From: Streptomyces fuscichromogenes
GTDB lineage: Bacteria > Actinomycetota > Actinomycetes > Streptomycetales > Streptomycetaceae
Direction: 5' to 3'
Assembly (NCBI RefSeq): GCF_014645815.1
Contig: NZ_BMML01000016.1
Coordinates: 1 to 64,000, forward strand
DNA: 64,000 bases
A program made the translations under genes and the position numbers. The notes beneath the pieces were generated by a model. It ran no database searches. It had not been told where the DNA came from and worked only from the letters and a program-made list of their open reading frames with translations. Below are positions 56,281 to 64,000 of the stretch, in pieces. How positions within the stretch are numbered: the stretch's first letter is position 1; every line of letters starts with the position of its first letter.

Positions 56281-57159
56281 TCATCGAAAGCGGGTGGCGG
56301 CAACCAGGTAAGCCGTCCCCGGCCAACGCCACAGGCCCCGGCCGACACTGTCCGCCGGTCGTTCACGGCGACGCGTCCACCGGTGCACGAGCCGATCGAC
56401 CGGCGGGACGGAGGGCGTCAGGTCGTAGTGGACGACGTCGACGGGACGCAGCCCGGCTTCCCGCATCCGCCGCCGTAGTCGGCCGGGCGGGAGCGCCCGG
56501 ATACCGGACTTCGCCACACCGTGCCTTCGCTCCGGGGGCAGGCCGAGCAGACCCTCGACCTGGCCGAGCAACCGAAGCAGTGGCCAGTACACCCCCCATT
56601 CGAACAGGCGGTAGGGGCTCAACGGGTTCAGCATGCTGACGAGAACGAGCCCGTGCGGGCGCACCACGCGGCGAAGTTCCCGCAAGGCCACGGAAGGCTC
56701 GCAGTACTCCAGCACCCCCATCGCGACCACGACGTCGAAGCGCTCGTCCGGGAACTGCAGCGCCTCCGCCCTCCCGACGGCCAGTTCGACCCCGGCACCC
56801 GCCGTGCGGCCCGCGGCCTCGGCGATCATCGCGGGCGCCCGGTCGACGGCGGTGATCCGGAAATCGCCGGGACGCATGTCGAGCACACCGCGGACGAACA
56901 TGCCCGGCCCGCAGCCGACGTCGAGGAGATCGCCGCCAGGACTTCGGTCCAGGGCCTCGAAGACCGCATGGAGCCTGGAGGAGAAGTACCGCTGAGCGGG
57001 CCCCGATCCGTGGTACGAGGCGGCATAGGAGGCCGCGAAAGACGGATCGTCGAACTGGACACGGACGTCACGACCGGACGCCCCTGCACCCGCGACCGTC
57101 GAAGGCGTCCCGGCGGGACCGCCCCTGACGACGGCCCACTTCTCCTTGCGAACCCCCAC
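56281..57159 (-). CDS. Class I SAM-dependent methyltransferase (type 11)
   Basis: 292-aa methyltransferase: VQFDDPSFAASYAASYHGSG, motif I GGDLLDVGCGPGMFVRGVLD, ITAVDRAPAMIAEAAGRTAG, AEALQFPDERFDVVVAMGVL, EYCEPSVALRELRRVVRPHG and LVLVSMLNPLSPYRLFEWGV. The post-motif region suggests a lipid or small-molecule O-/C-methyltransferase. I chose the GTG at 57159, which has GGGAGG just upstream; the GTG at 57201 in the same frame lacks a site. The region upstream is AT-rich (57190-57225) with AGTAATACAGTAG as a likely promoter. It may be co-transcribed with the next methyltransferase, though the gap is 184 bp. Confidence 0.86.
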   Translation of the reverse strand: MGVRKEKWAVVRGGPAGTPSTVAGAGASGRDVRVQFDDPSFAASYAASYHGSGPAQRYFSSRLHAVFEALDRSPGGDLLDVGCGPGMFVRGVLDMRPGDFRITAVDRAPAMIAEAAGRTAGAGVELAVGRAEALQFPDERFDVVVAMGVLEYCEPSVALRELRRVVRPHGLVLVSMLNPLSPYRLFEWGVYWPLLRLLGQVEGLLGLPPERRHGVAKSGIRALPPGRLRRRMREAGLRPVDVVHYDLTPSVPPVDRLVHRWTRRRERPADSVGRGLWRWPGTAYLVAATRFR

Positions 57160-57760
57160 CGTCGACCTCCCGTCAGGGTGACCTCGATATTCCGAAGCCA
57201 CTTAGTAATACAGTAGTTAAGCGCACTATGGTCGGCCATGTCCTCCGTTCCGCGCGGAAAGCGTCGCCCGCGCGCCTCGCACACGGGCGGTCCCCGAAGC
57301 GGCTCGACAGCTTCTTCGCCCACGTCACGGCGGGACGTCGCCTGCCCTACGGCGAAACGGCCGTACTGGACGGCAGGCCGGCCCGTATGCTCCGGGCTTT
57401 CGGTCTGACAGCACCCCGGGCCCGTCGGCGTGCCCCTGCGGGTCACAGGAGGAGCCGAGGCGACGCCAAGCCGGGCGGGCGGGCCTGGCGCGAGGCGCTG
57501 GAAGCACCCGCTCTGCGGGACCAACATCACGTCCTGACCACCGAAGCGGACGCGCAGCCCACCGATACGGGCACGGCGCCCTGTGACGGCCCGAGCCCAT
57601 CCCGACTCGACCCCACGAGGGACTGCACCGGGACCGCACTGGGACTGCACGCTCTGAACTGGCCTTCCACCGATCTGCTTCCGCGGGACGGAAGTGGTGT
57701 TGCGGCACGGCGGCGCCCTTCCGGACGATGCCATCACAGCAGACAGACGGGAGCCGCACG
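57160..57760. other. 601-bp region without a convincing gene
   Basis: A plus-strand frame starting at the ATG at 57228 could encode ~181 residues, but the composition is Arg/Pro/Ala-rich and shows no recognisable fold. The only clear structure is the AT-rich promoter at 57195-57225 serving the minus-strand methyltransferase. I see no RNA gene. Confidence 0.45.
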
Positions 57761-58825
57761 ATGCCGCACATGACCGCCTTCGCCAGGAACCAGTGGTACG
57801 TAGCCGCCTACAGTCACGAGGTCGGGCGGGAGTTGCTCGGGCGGACGATCCTCGGGGAACCGCTCGTGTTCTACCGGGCGGAGGAGGACGGCGCGCCCGT
57901 CGCCCTGAGCGATCGCTGTGTGCACCGCCGCTACCCGCTGTCGGAGAGCGGACTCGACGGTGACCGGATCGTGTGCGGGTACCACGGGTTCACCTACGAC
58001 CGCACCGGCGCGTGCGTGTACGTGCCGGGGCAGAAGCGCATCCCGCGCACCGCCCGGGTCGCCTCCTACCCGGTGGTCGAGCAGGACTCGCTGGTGTGGG
58101 TGTGGGTCGGCGACCCGGCGCTCGCCGACGCGCAGTCCATACCGCGGGCCCGCCACCTCGACTCCCCCGGCTGGACCACCGTGCGCGGCATGGAGCCCAT
58201 CGACGCCGACTACGGCCTCCTCGTCGACAACCTCCTCGACCTCTCCCACGAGACCTATCTGCACGGCGGTTACATCGGCACCCCCGAGGTCGCCGAGACG
58301 CCCATCACGACCGAGGTCGACGAGGGCGCCGGGATCGTCCGGGTCAGCCGGCACATGGACGACGCCGAGTGCCCGCCGTTCTACGCCCGTTCGACCGGGA
58401 TAGCGGGGCGCATCACCCGTTGGCAGGACATCGAGTACCACGCGCCGTGCCTGTACCTGCTGCACAGCCGGATCGCGCCGGTCGGCGTCCTGCCGGAGGC
58501 CGACGGCGGCGACCCGAACGGCTTCCACACCGAGATCACCTACGCGATCACCCCGTCCGCGGACGGCAAGGTGTACGACTTCTGGATGGTCTCCCGGGAC
58601 TGGGCGACCGGCGACGCCGAGGTCACCGAGTTCCTGCGGAGCAACAACCACACGGTGGTGATGCAGGACGTGGACGCCCTCAACCTCCTGCAGCGGACGC
58701 TGGGTTCGGAGCGGGCCGGCTACCAGGAGCTGAGCATCAACATCGACACCGGCGGCCTCGCCGCGCGCCGTATCCTCGGCCGGCTGGTCGAGGAGGGCGA
58801 CAAGCCGGTGGAGAAGGTCCTGTGA
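57761..58825 (+). CDS. Rieske non-haem iron oxygenase (vanillate O-demethylase-type, VanA-like)
   Basis: 354-aa oxygenase component. The Rieske [2Fe-2S] site is Cys53-x-His55 and Cys72-x-x-His75 (DRCVHRRYPL, VCGYHGFTYD). The mononuclear iron site uses His163 and His168 (DNLLDLSHETYLHG) with a later Asp (MQDVDALNLL). FARNQWYVAAYSHEV at the N terminus is typical of VanA-like demethylases and dicamba-type enzymes. It would hydroxylate a methyl group on an aromatic acid or similar, releasing formaldehyde. The ATG at 57761 follows CGGGAG. The next gene overlaps its stop (GTGA). Confidence 0.88.
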   Translation: MPHMTAFARNQWYVAAYSHEVGRELLGRTILGEPLVFYRAEEDGAPVALSDRCVHRRYPLSESGLDGDRIVCGYHGFTYDRTGACVYVPGQKRIPRTARVASYPVVEQDSLVWVWVGDPALADAQSIPRARHLDSPGWTTVRGMEPIDADYGLLVDNLLDLSHETYLHGGYIGTPEVAETPITTEVDEGAGIVRVSRHMDDAECPPFYARSTGIAGRITRWQDIEYHAPCLYLLHSRIAPVGVLPEADGGDPNGFHTEITYAITPSADGKVYDFWMVSRDWATGDAEVTEFLRSNNHTVVMQDVDALNLLQRTLGSERAGYQELSINIDTGGLAARRILGRLVEEGDKPVEKVL

Positions 58826-58992
58826 GCGCACCGACCGGTGAGGTCTACCGCATCGACTGGCTGCCGGGCACCGACGTGCTGCACGGCACCTGTCACTGCG
58901 GCGCCGAGCACTCCGCCCAGGACCCGGTCGAGATGTGGGAGTGGATGCTCGGCCACCCCGAGGGCCATCAGCTTACGGAGCGCACCTCATGA
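58822..58992 (+). CDS. Small Cys/His protein between oxygenase and reductase
   Basis: 56-aa protein, GTG start overlapping the VanA-like stop (58822-58825) and its own stop overlapping the reductase start (58989-58992). The core reads VLHGTCHCGAEHSAQDPVEM WEWMLGHPEG. The HGTCHCGAEH patch, with two Cys and two His, looks like a metal-binding or redox site. Tight coupling on both sides says it is a genuine gene. I do not recognise a named family; an accessory or assembly factor for the oxygenase is plausible. Confidence 0.75.
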   Translation: MSAPTGEVYRIDWLPGTDVLHGTCHCGAEHSAQDPVEMWEWMLGHPEGHQLTERTS

Positions 58993-59927
58993 GCCTGTAC
59001 GAAGCCGAACTCGTCGTGACGGAACGCGTGTCGGCGGCCGACGGGGTCGTCGCCCTGACCCTGCGGCATCCGCTGGGCGAGGAACTGCCCGGCTGGGATC
59101 CCGGAGCGCATGTCGACGTCGTGCTCGGGCCGGAGCTGGAGCGGCAGTTCTCGCTCTGCGGGGATCCCGGGGACCGCTCAGGCTGGCGGGTCGCGGTGCT
59201 CAGGGAGCCGGACGGGCGCGGCGGATCCGCCTACGTGCACGAGCAGTTGGGCGTCGGCGACAAGGTGCGGGTACGCGGGCCGCGCAACCACTTCCGGCTC
59301 GAACCCGCGCCCCGCTACCGGTTCCTCGCGGGCGGCATCGGTATCACCCCGATCCTGCCGATGCTCGCCGCCGCCGAGGCCGCGGGCGCGGAGTGGACGC
59401 TGCTGTACGGCGGGCGGTCCCGACGGTCCATGGCGTTCACCGCCGAGTTGGCGCGGTACGGGGACGAACGGGTCACCGTCGCCCCGCAGGACGAGTCCGG
59501 GCTGCTGGACCTGGCCGCCGTACTCGACGACGTCCCGGACGGCACCCTCGTGTACTGCTGCGGTCCTGGGCCGTTGCTGGACGCGGTGGAGGAGCGCTGC
59601 CCGGCCGGCGTACTGCGGGTCGAGCGGTTCCAGCCCAAGGCGCAACAGGGGGGCGAGGAGCGGGAGTTCGAGGTGGTCCTCGCGCAGAGCGGTCGTACCC
59701 TGACCGTCGCGCCCGGTGTCTCGGTGCTCGACACCGTCCGGGTCGCCGGGGTCGAGGTGCTGTACTCCTGCACCGAGGGCACCTGCGGGACGTGCGAGAC
59801 GGACGTCCTGGAGGGCGAACCGGAGCACCGGGACTCGGTGCTCACCGAGGAGGAGCGGGCGGCCGGGGAGACCATGCTCATCTGCGTGTCGCGGTGCCGA
59901 GGGGCGCGCCTGGTGCTGGATCTGTGA
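58989..59927 (+). CDS. Vanillate O-demethylase-type ferredoxin reductase (VanB-like)
   Basis: 312-aa electron-transfer protein. The FMN-binding barrel covers about 1-100 (LPGWDPGAHVDVVLGPELER QFSLCGDP). The NAD-binding domain covers about 105-225 (RFLAGGIGITPILPMLAAAE, LLYGGRSRRSMAF, VYCCGPGPLLDAVEE). A C-terminal plant-type [2Fe-2S] ferredoxin domain follows (VLYSCTEGTCGTCETDVLEG plus a fourth Cys in MLICVSRC). It passes electrons from NAD(P)H to the Rieske oxygenase. ATG 58989 overlaps the small Cys-protein stop. Its 3' end overlaps the convergent IclR gene by 50 bp. Confidence 0.92.
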   Translation: MSLYEAELVVTERVSAADGVVALTLRHPLGEELPGWDPGAHVDVVLGPELERQFSLCGDPGDRSGWRVAVLREPDGRGGSAYVHEQLGVGDKVRVRGPRNHFRLEPAPRYRFLAGGIGITPILPMLAAAEAAGAEWTLLYGGRSRRSMAFTAELARYGDERVTVAPQDESGLLDLAAVLDDVPDGTLVYCCGPGPLLDAVEERCPAGVLRVERFQPKAQQGGEEREFEVVLAQSGRTLTVAPGVSVLDTVRVAGVEVLYSCTEGTCGTCETDVLEGEPEHRDSVLTEEERAAGETMLICVSRCRGARLVLDL

Positions 59928-60588
59928 TCCGCAGGTCCGCCTCGATCCGTGCCACCGCCGCCAGCAGGTGCGGCAGCAGATCGCGGCGGGCCGCCACGGC
60001 GGACATGCGGCCGGAATGCATCGCGAGGGCCGCCCCGGCCACCACCCGGCCGCCCCGGTCCCGGACCGGGGCGGCCAGTGTGCTGACACCGGCCTCGGGA
60101 TCGCCCTCCAGCAGGGCGCAGTCGGGTGGTGGCCCGTCGGCCAGCAGCACCCGCCCCGCCGCCGTCCCGTGCGCCGGGAAGCGCGCCCCCACCGTGATCG
60201 TCGCCGCCATCACCCGCCGGGGCCGGGCGGCGGCGACCGGCACGACGGCATCGCCGTCCAGCAGGCACAGGGCCGCCGACTCCCCTGCCTGCTCGGCGAG
60301 TCGGGCCAGATGCGGTTGTGCGAGGTTCGGCAGGTCCAGGCCGCAGAGGTAGGCGTAGCCGAGTTCCAGGACGCGCGGAGTGAGCCGGAAGCTGCGGCCG
60401 TCGCAGTGCACATAGCCCAGGTCGGCGAGGGTGAGCAGCAGGCGGCGGGCGGCGGCGCGGGTCAGGTCGCAGGCGCGGGCCACCTCGCTGAGCGTGCGCG
60501 CCGGATGCTCGGCGTCGAAGGCCCGGATGACGGCCAGGCCGCGCTCGAAGGACCTGACGAAATGCGGTGCGCGGGCATCCCTCGACAT
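59878..60588 (-). CDS. IclR-family transcriptional regulator (Pca/aromatic type)
   Basis: 236-aa regulator. The N-terminal winged helix (VRSFERGLAVIRAFDAEHPA, RTLSEVARACDLTRAAARRL, LLTLADLGYVHCDGRSFRLT) is followed by the IclR effector domain (LDLPNLAQPHLARLAEQAGE, ATITVGARFPAHGTAAGRVL, DPEAGVSTLAAPVRDRGGRV VAGAALAM). It resembles PcaR/PcaU-type regulators of aromatic acid catabolism. Two adjacent ATGs follow GGGAGG; the second at 60588 has the better spacing. It is divergent from the ABC importer, and candidate sites lie between. It likely controls both this importer and the demethylase genes. Confidence 0.9.
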   Translation of the reverse strand: MSRDARAPHFVRSFERGLAVIRAFDAEHPARTLSEVARACDLTRAAARRLLLTLADLGYVHCDGRSFRLTPRVLELGYAYLCGLDLPNLAQPHLARLAEQAGESAALCLLDGDAVVPVAAARPRRVMAATITVGARFPAHGTAAGRVLLADGPPPDCALLEGDPEAGVSTLAAPVRDRGGRVVAGAALAMHSGRMSAVAARRDLLPHLLAAVARIEADLRITDPAPGAPLGTATRR

Positions 60589-60684
60589 CATCGCCTCCCG
60601 GTCCGACACGCGATCCGACACGATCCGGCACCGTCCGAGACACGGTCCGGCACGGAGAACACGGTGAGAGCGCGGTTCGATAAC

Positions 60685-60777
60685 TGTCAACAATTTTGTC
60701 AGCTAAACCCATTGACCGGGTCGTACGGCCGGTTCTACCTTCCCGCTGAGCACCAATCGAGCACCAGTGTGCGCACA
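60685..60777. promoter_or_regulatory. Divergent promoter/operator region of iclR and the ABC importer
   Basis: An AT-rich stretch with TGTCAAC (60685-60691) and TTGTCA (60696-60701) is followed by a likely importer promoter: TTGACC (60712-60717), an 18-bp spacer, TACCTT (60736-60741). Downstream is a perfect 10-bp palindrome TGTGCGCACA (60768-60777), continued by GCGCACAACGCACA. An IclR dimer could use either element. Confidence 0.55.
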
Positions 60778-60827
60778 GCGCACAACGCACAGCCTGTCGG
60801 AACACCGTTGTCTGCACAGGAGGAGCC

Positions 60828-61793
60828 ATGCGTCGTCTGCTCGCCGGTCTCGCGACCGGCACCTTCCTGCTCGCCACGGCGGCCTGCGGCTCCTCCGGGG
60901 GTTCGTCGTCCACCTCGCCCTCCTCGGGCGGCACCACCACCGTCAAGGTGGGGATCATCCCCATCGTCGACGTGGCGCCCCTCTACCTCGGCCAGAAGGA
61001 GGGCTTCTTCAGCAAGCGCGGACTGAAGCTGTCGATGACGCTCGCGCAGGGCGGTGCGGCCATCGTGCCCGGTGTGACGAGCGGTCAGTTCCAGTTCGGC
61101 TTCAGCAACATGACCTCGCTGATGATCGCCCAGTCCAACGGCGTGCCGGTGCAGGCGATCGCCAACGGCGTGGCGTCGACGGGCGTGGCCGGCAAGGACT
61201 TCGGCGGGCTGGTCGTGAAGAAGGGCAGCAGCATCACGTCGCCGAAGCAGCTGGTGGGCAAGAAGGTCGCCGTCAACACGCTGAAGAACATCAACGAGAC
61301 CGCCGTACGCGAGTCCGTGCGCAAGGCCGGCGGCGACCCGGACAAGGTGGGCTTCGTCGAGCTCGCCTTCGACCAGATGCCGGCCGCGCTCGACAAGGGC
61401 CAGATCGACGCGGCGATGGCCGTCGAACCGGCCCTCGCCACCATGAAGCTCCAGGGCGCCACCGAGATCGCCTCACCGCTGGTCGACGTGGCGAAGAACC
61501 TCACCGTCGCCATGTACTTCACCTCGGCCTCCTACGCGCAGAAGAACCCCGGCGTGGTGACCGAGTTCCAGGCCGCCGTGGCGGAGTCGCTGTCCTACGC
61601 GGACGCGCACCCGGACGAGGTCCGGCAGATCGTCACCACCTACACCAAGACCCCGGCGGACGTGCTGGCCGAGGTGACCCTGCCCAAGTGGCCCGCGGAG
61701 GCCAACCGTTCCTCGATCGAGACGCTGGAGAAGCTCAGCGAGCAGGACGGCCTCTTCAAGACGGCACCCGACCTGGACAAGCTGCTGCCGTGA
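60828..61793 (+). CDS. ABC importer substrate-binding lipoprotein (taurine/nitrate/NMT1 type)
   Basis: 321-aa lipoprotein. Signal and lipobox: MRRLLAGLATGTFLLATAAC, followed by a Ser/Gly linker. The binding domain reads KVGIIPIVDVAPLYLGQKEG, FFSKRGLKLSMTLAQGGAAI, GQFQFGFSNMTSLMIAQSNG, LVGKKVAVNTLKNINETAVR, and AFDQMPAALDKGQIDAAMAV EPAL, typical of SsuA/TauA/NMT1-like proteins that bind sulfonates, aromatic acids or thiamine precursors. The ATG follows AGGAGGAG. Its stop overlaps the first permease start (GTGA). Next to a Rieske demethylase and IclR regulator, an aromatic acid or related ligand is likely. Confidence 0.92.
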   Translation: MRRLLAGLATGTFLLATAACGSSGGSSSTSPSSGGTTTVKVGIIPIVDVAPLYLGQKEGFFSKRGLKLSMTLAQGGAAIVPGVTSGQFQFGFSNMTSLMIAQSNGVPVQAIANGVASTGVAGKDFGGLVVKKGSSITSPKQLVGKKVAVNTLKNINETAVRESVRKAGGDPDKVGFVELAFDQMPAALDKGQIDAAMAVEPALATMKLQGATEIASPLVDVAKNLTVAMYFTSASYAQKNPGVVTEFQAAVAESLSYADAHPDEVRQIVTTYTKTPADVLAEVTLPKWPAEANRSSIETLEKLSEQDGLFKTAPDLDKLLP

Positions 61794-62563
61794 AGGGTCT
61801 GAACACCCTGTTGGGTACGGCCGGTCTCGCGGTCTTCCTCGCCCTGGGCGAGGCGGTGCCGCGGCTCGGCCTGGTCAAGGCGGACTACTTCCCGCCGACC
61901 AGCCGGATCGCCCGCGCGCTGGGCACCGAACTCGCCGACGGCGCCTTCTGGTCGGCGCTCGGCGACACCCTGACCGGCTGGGCGGTGGGCCTGGCCGTCG
62001 CGGTCGGCGCCGGGGTCGCGGCCGGTGTCGTCGTCTCGGTCGTCCCGCACCTGCGCCAGGCCACCGCGTCCACCGTCGAGTTCCTCCGCCCGATCCCCTC
62101 GGTCGCCCTGATCCCCCTCGCGATCCTCCTCTACGGCACCGAACTCCGCTCGGTCCTCCTCCTGGTCGTCTACGCCGCGTTCTGGCAGGTGCTGATCCAG
62201 GTGATGTACGGCGTCCAGGACGTCGACCCGGTCGCCGAGGAGACGGCGCGGTCGTACGGTCTCGGCGCCTGGGCCCGGGTCCGCCATGTGCTGTGGCCGA
62301 CCGCGCTGCCGTACGTGATGACCGGTGTCCGGCTGGCCGCCGCGGTCGCGCTGATCCTCACCATCACCGCCGAACTGGTCATCGGCGCGCCCGGGTTGGG
62401 CCAGCAGATCGCGATCGCGCAGGCCTCGCAGGCGGTGCCGGACATGTACGCCCTGATCGTGGTGACCGGGCTGCTCGGGCTGGTCATCAACGTGGGTGCC
62501 CGGTCGGTGGAGCGGCGGGCGCTGGCCTGGCACCAGTCGGTGCGCGGGGAGGTGGCGGTGTGA
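61790..62563 (+). CDS. ABC importer permease 1
   Basis: 257-aa permease with about six membrane segments of the BPD_transp_1 type: LLGTAGLAVFLALGEAVPRL, TLTGWAVGLAVAVGAGVAAG, SVALIPLAILLYGTELRSVL, and the EAA loop EETARSYGLGAWARVRHVLW PTALPYVMTG. It starts at a GTG overlapping the binding-protein stop and ends overlapping the second permease start, so the two are translationally coupled. A heterodimer with permease 2 is expected. Confidence 0.92.
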   Translation: MKGLNTLLGTAGLAVFLALGEAVPRLGLVKADYFPPTSRIARALGTELADGAFWSALGDTLTGWAVGLAVAVGAGVAAGVVVSVVPHLRQATASTVEFLRPIPSVALIPLAILLYGTELRSVLLLVVYAAFWQVLIQVMYGVQDVDPVAEETARSYGLGAWARVRHVLWPTALPYVMTGVRLAAAVALILTITAELVIGAPGLGQQIAIAQASQAVPDMYALIVVTGLLGLVINVGARSVERRALAWHQSVRGEVAV

Positions 62564-63336
62564 GGGGCGTCCTGCTGCGCGTCGGGTACGTCCTCGCGCT
62601 GCCCGCCGTCCTGGTCGCCCTGTGGTGGCTGGCCTCCGACGGCAGCACGAACGTCTACTGGCCACCGCTGCGGACGATCCTGCGGACCTTCCCGGACGTG
62701 TGGACCGGGCAGCGGCTCCACGACGACCTGCTGCGCAGTGTGCTGCGGCTGCTCGCCGGGTACGCGACGGCGGCCGTCGCCGGTGTGGCCCTGGGCACGG
62801 TCATCGGCTCGTACCGGCGGGTGCGTGCGGTGTGCGAACCGGTGCTGGAGTTTCTGCGGGCGGTGCCGCCGCCGGTGCTCGTCCCGGTCATCATGCTGTT
62901 CGCCGGCATCGGCGACACCATGAAGATCGTGGTGATCGCCAGCGGCGGCGTCTGGCCGATCCTGCTCAACACGGTCGAGGGTGTCCGGGCGGTCGACCCG
63001 GTGATGGCGGAGACGGCCCGTTCCTACGGCATCACGGGCGCGGCCCGGCTGCGTACGCTGGTACTGCGTTCGGCGAGTCCGCAGATCTTCGCGGGCCTGC
63101 GGCAGGCGCTGTCGATCGGAATCATCCTGATGGTCATCAGCGAGATGTTCGCCGCCAGCAACGGACTCGGCTTCGCCATCGTGCAGTTCCAGCGCGGCTT
63201 CGCGATCCCCGACATGTGGACCGGGATCCTGCTGCTGGGCCTGCTCGGTTTCGCGCTGTCGGTGGTCTTCCAGGTCGTCGAGCGCCGGGTGCTCGGCTGG
63301 TACCACGGGCTGCGCGCGACAACCCGGCGGTCCTGA
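62560..63336 (+). CDS. ABC importer permease 2
   Basis: 258-aa BPD_transp_1 permease: VGYVLALPAVLVALWWLASD, LLAGYATAAVAGVALGTVIG, PVLVPVIMLFAGIGDTMKIV, and the EAA loop AETARSYGITGAARLRTLVL RSASPQIFAGLR, followed by IPDMWTGILLLGLLGFALSV. The GTG at 62560 overlaps the stop of permease 1. It forms the second half of the channel; the ATPase gene follows 24 bp later. Confidence 0.92.
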   Translation: MRGVLLRVGYVLALPAVLVALWWLASDGSTNVYWPPLRTILRTFPDVWTGQRLHDDLLRSVLRLLAGYATAAVAGVALGTVIGSYRRVRAVCEPVLEFLRAVPPPVLVPVIMLFAGIGDTMKIVVIASGGVWPILLNTVEGVRAVDPVMAETARSYGITGAARLRTLVLRSASPQIFAGLRQALSIGIILMVISEMFAASNGLGFAIVQFQRGFAIPDMWTGILLLGLLGFALSVVFQVVERRVLGWYHGLRATTRRS

Positions 63337-63360
63337 ATGAACCTCGCGAAGGGGCGGTCC

Positions 63361-64000
63361 ATGCTCGACGTACGCGGCCTGAACAAGGTCTACGACGGAT
63401 CCGGCCGCCGCGTCGAGGCGGTGCGGGACCTCACCTTCACCGTGCCGGCGGGCGAACTCGTCTGTCTGGTCGGCCCGTCGGGCTGTGGCAAGACCACCCT
63501 GCTGAAGTGCATGGGCGGCCTGCTCGCTCCGACGGGCGGTGAGGTCCTCCTGGAGGACCGGAAGGTGACCGGCCCGCCGCCCGGGATGGCGTTCGTCTTC
63601 CAGGAGTACGGCCGCAGCCTGTTCCCCTGGATGCGGGTCGGCGAGAACGTCGAACTGCCGCTGAAGCAGAAGCGTCTGGGACGTGAGCGGCGCAAGGAGC
63701 TGGTCGCCGACGCGCTCGGTTCGGTCGGTCTCGCGGACGCCGCGGGCGCCTACCCATGGCAGCTCTCCGGCGGTATGCAGCAGCGGGTGGCGATCGCCCG
63801 CGCCCTCGCCTACGAGCCGCGGGTGCTCCTGATGGACGAGCCGTTCGCCGCCGTCGACGCCCAGACCAGGGCCGATCTCGAGGACCTGGTCCGCGGGTTG
63901 TGGCGGGAGCGCGGGATCACCATCCTGTTCGTCACGCACGACATCGACGAGGCGGTCTACCTGGGCCAGCGGGTGATCGTCCTGTCCGCCTCCCCGACCG
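63361..64000 (+). CDS. ABC importer ATP-binding protein (partial)
   Basis: The first 213 residues of an ATPase of the TauB/SsuB type; the window ends before the stop. Walker A is VGPSGCGKTTLL (about 37-48), Q-loop FVFQEYGRSLFPWM, signature LSGGMQQRVAIARAL, Walker B VLLMDEPFAAVD and H-loop ILFVTHDIDEAVYLGQ. I chose the ATG at 63361, which has AAGGGG at the right distance; the in-frame ATG at 63337 directly follows the permease stop. The family usually has 250-270 residues, so about 40-60 are missing. Confidence 0.92.
   Translation, partial: MLDVRGLNKVYDGSGRRVEAVRDLTFTVPAGELVCLVGPSGCGKTTLLKCMGGLLAPTGGEVLLEDRKVTGPPPGMAFVFQEYGRSLFPWMRVGENVELPLKQKRLGRERRKELVADALGSVGLADAAGAYPWQLSGGMQQRVAIARALAYEPRVLLMDEPFAAVDAQTRADLEDLVRGLWRERGITILFVTHDIDEAVYLGQRVIVLSASPT

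Noticed and set aside
57228..57773. 181-codon plus-strand frame before the Rieske oxygenase gene
   Set aside because: The composition is Arg/Pro/Ala-rich without recognisable fold, and it overlaps the oxygenase start region in another frame.

Overview
The window is high-GC actinobacterial DNA and almost certainly Streptomyces. Evidence: strong third-position GC, AGGAG-type ribosome binding sites mixed with apparently leaderless GTG/ATG starts, a Tat-exported phospholipase C, a large SARP regulator, two SpoIIE-type phosphatases, Rv1733c-like and SCO6745-like proteins, a copy of the common streptomycete intergenic hairpin repeat at the left edge, and many decayed genes and mobile-element relics of the kind found in chromosome arms.

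Layout. (1) 0.1-3.9 kb: three exported proteins on the minus strand (phospholipase C, a small I36-like secreted protein, a lipoprotein). (2) 4.3-10.0 kb: SARP/NB-ARC/TPR regulator, VanX-type D-Ala-D-Ala dipeptidase, ECF sigma factor and NlpC/P60 endopeptidase; these look like a cell-wall module. Three heptamer direct repeats with exact 11-bp spacing, the SARP operator format, lie in front of vanX. (3) 10.1-11.1 kb: PadR regulator divergent from an NTF2-like protein, with a clear operator between them. (4) 11.2-23.7 kb: a dormancy/redox island resembling the OsdKR/DosRS regulon. It holds an Rv1733c-like protein, CBS-BON protein, GAF-GAF sensor kinase, two pyridoxamine-oxidase-like proteins, a STAS protein, phosphoketolase, PPK2, a SulP transporter, a cNMP-binding protein, a NarL/DevR response regulator and a roadblock protein. 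Eight copies of a 14-bp palindrome (GGGCCGNNCGGCCC) sit in its intergenic spaces. (5) 23.9-29.5 kb: ArsR and SCO6745-like proteins, a cupin, a large secreted carbohydrate-active-type protein and a LacI regulator. (6) 29.6-34.7 kb: two divergent PAS/GAF-PP2C phosphatases. (7) 34.8-38.5 kb: TetR and SDR relics, an L-aspartate-oxidase-like flavoprotein, a monooxygenase and an unrecognised small protein.

(8) 38.65-43.15 kb is the most interesting locus: a tightly packed set of an EACC1-type adaptor, a membrane-embedded caspase-like protease and a kinase-like protein whose catalytic aspartate is missing, fused through one membrane segment to a PQQ-type beta-propeller. I read it as a candidate regulated-proteolysis (immunity or cell-death) system.

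(9) 43.2-57 kb is a decayed accessory region. It contains BlaI and M56 genes separated from each other, a truncated multicopper oxidase, a second BlaI remnant, a TetR-MFS-MaoC operon whose TetR has lost its DNA-binding helices, Tn3 transposase and tyrosine-integrase relics, an accessory gpsA, a second HTH-less TetR pseudogene with a 13-bp duplication, a PfpI/GlxA pair and two methyltransferases. (10) 57.8-64 kb: a Rieske O-demethylase system (VanA-like oxygenase, a tiny Cys protein, VanB-like reductase), an IclR regulator and a taurine/nitrate-type ABC importer cut by the window end. Together these suggest uptake and demethylation of a methoxy-aromatic or similar acid.

No rRNA, tRNA or CRISPR array was seen. 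Calls rest on reading translations and DNA by eye; no database search was run.
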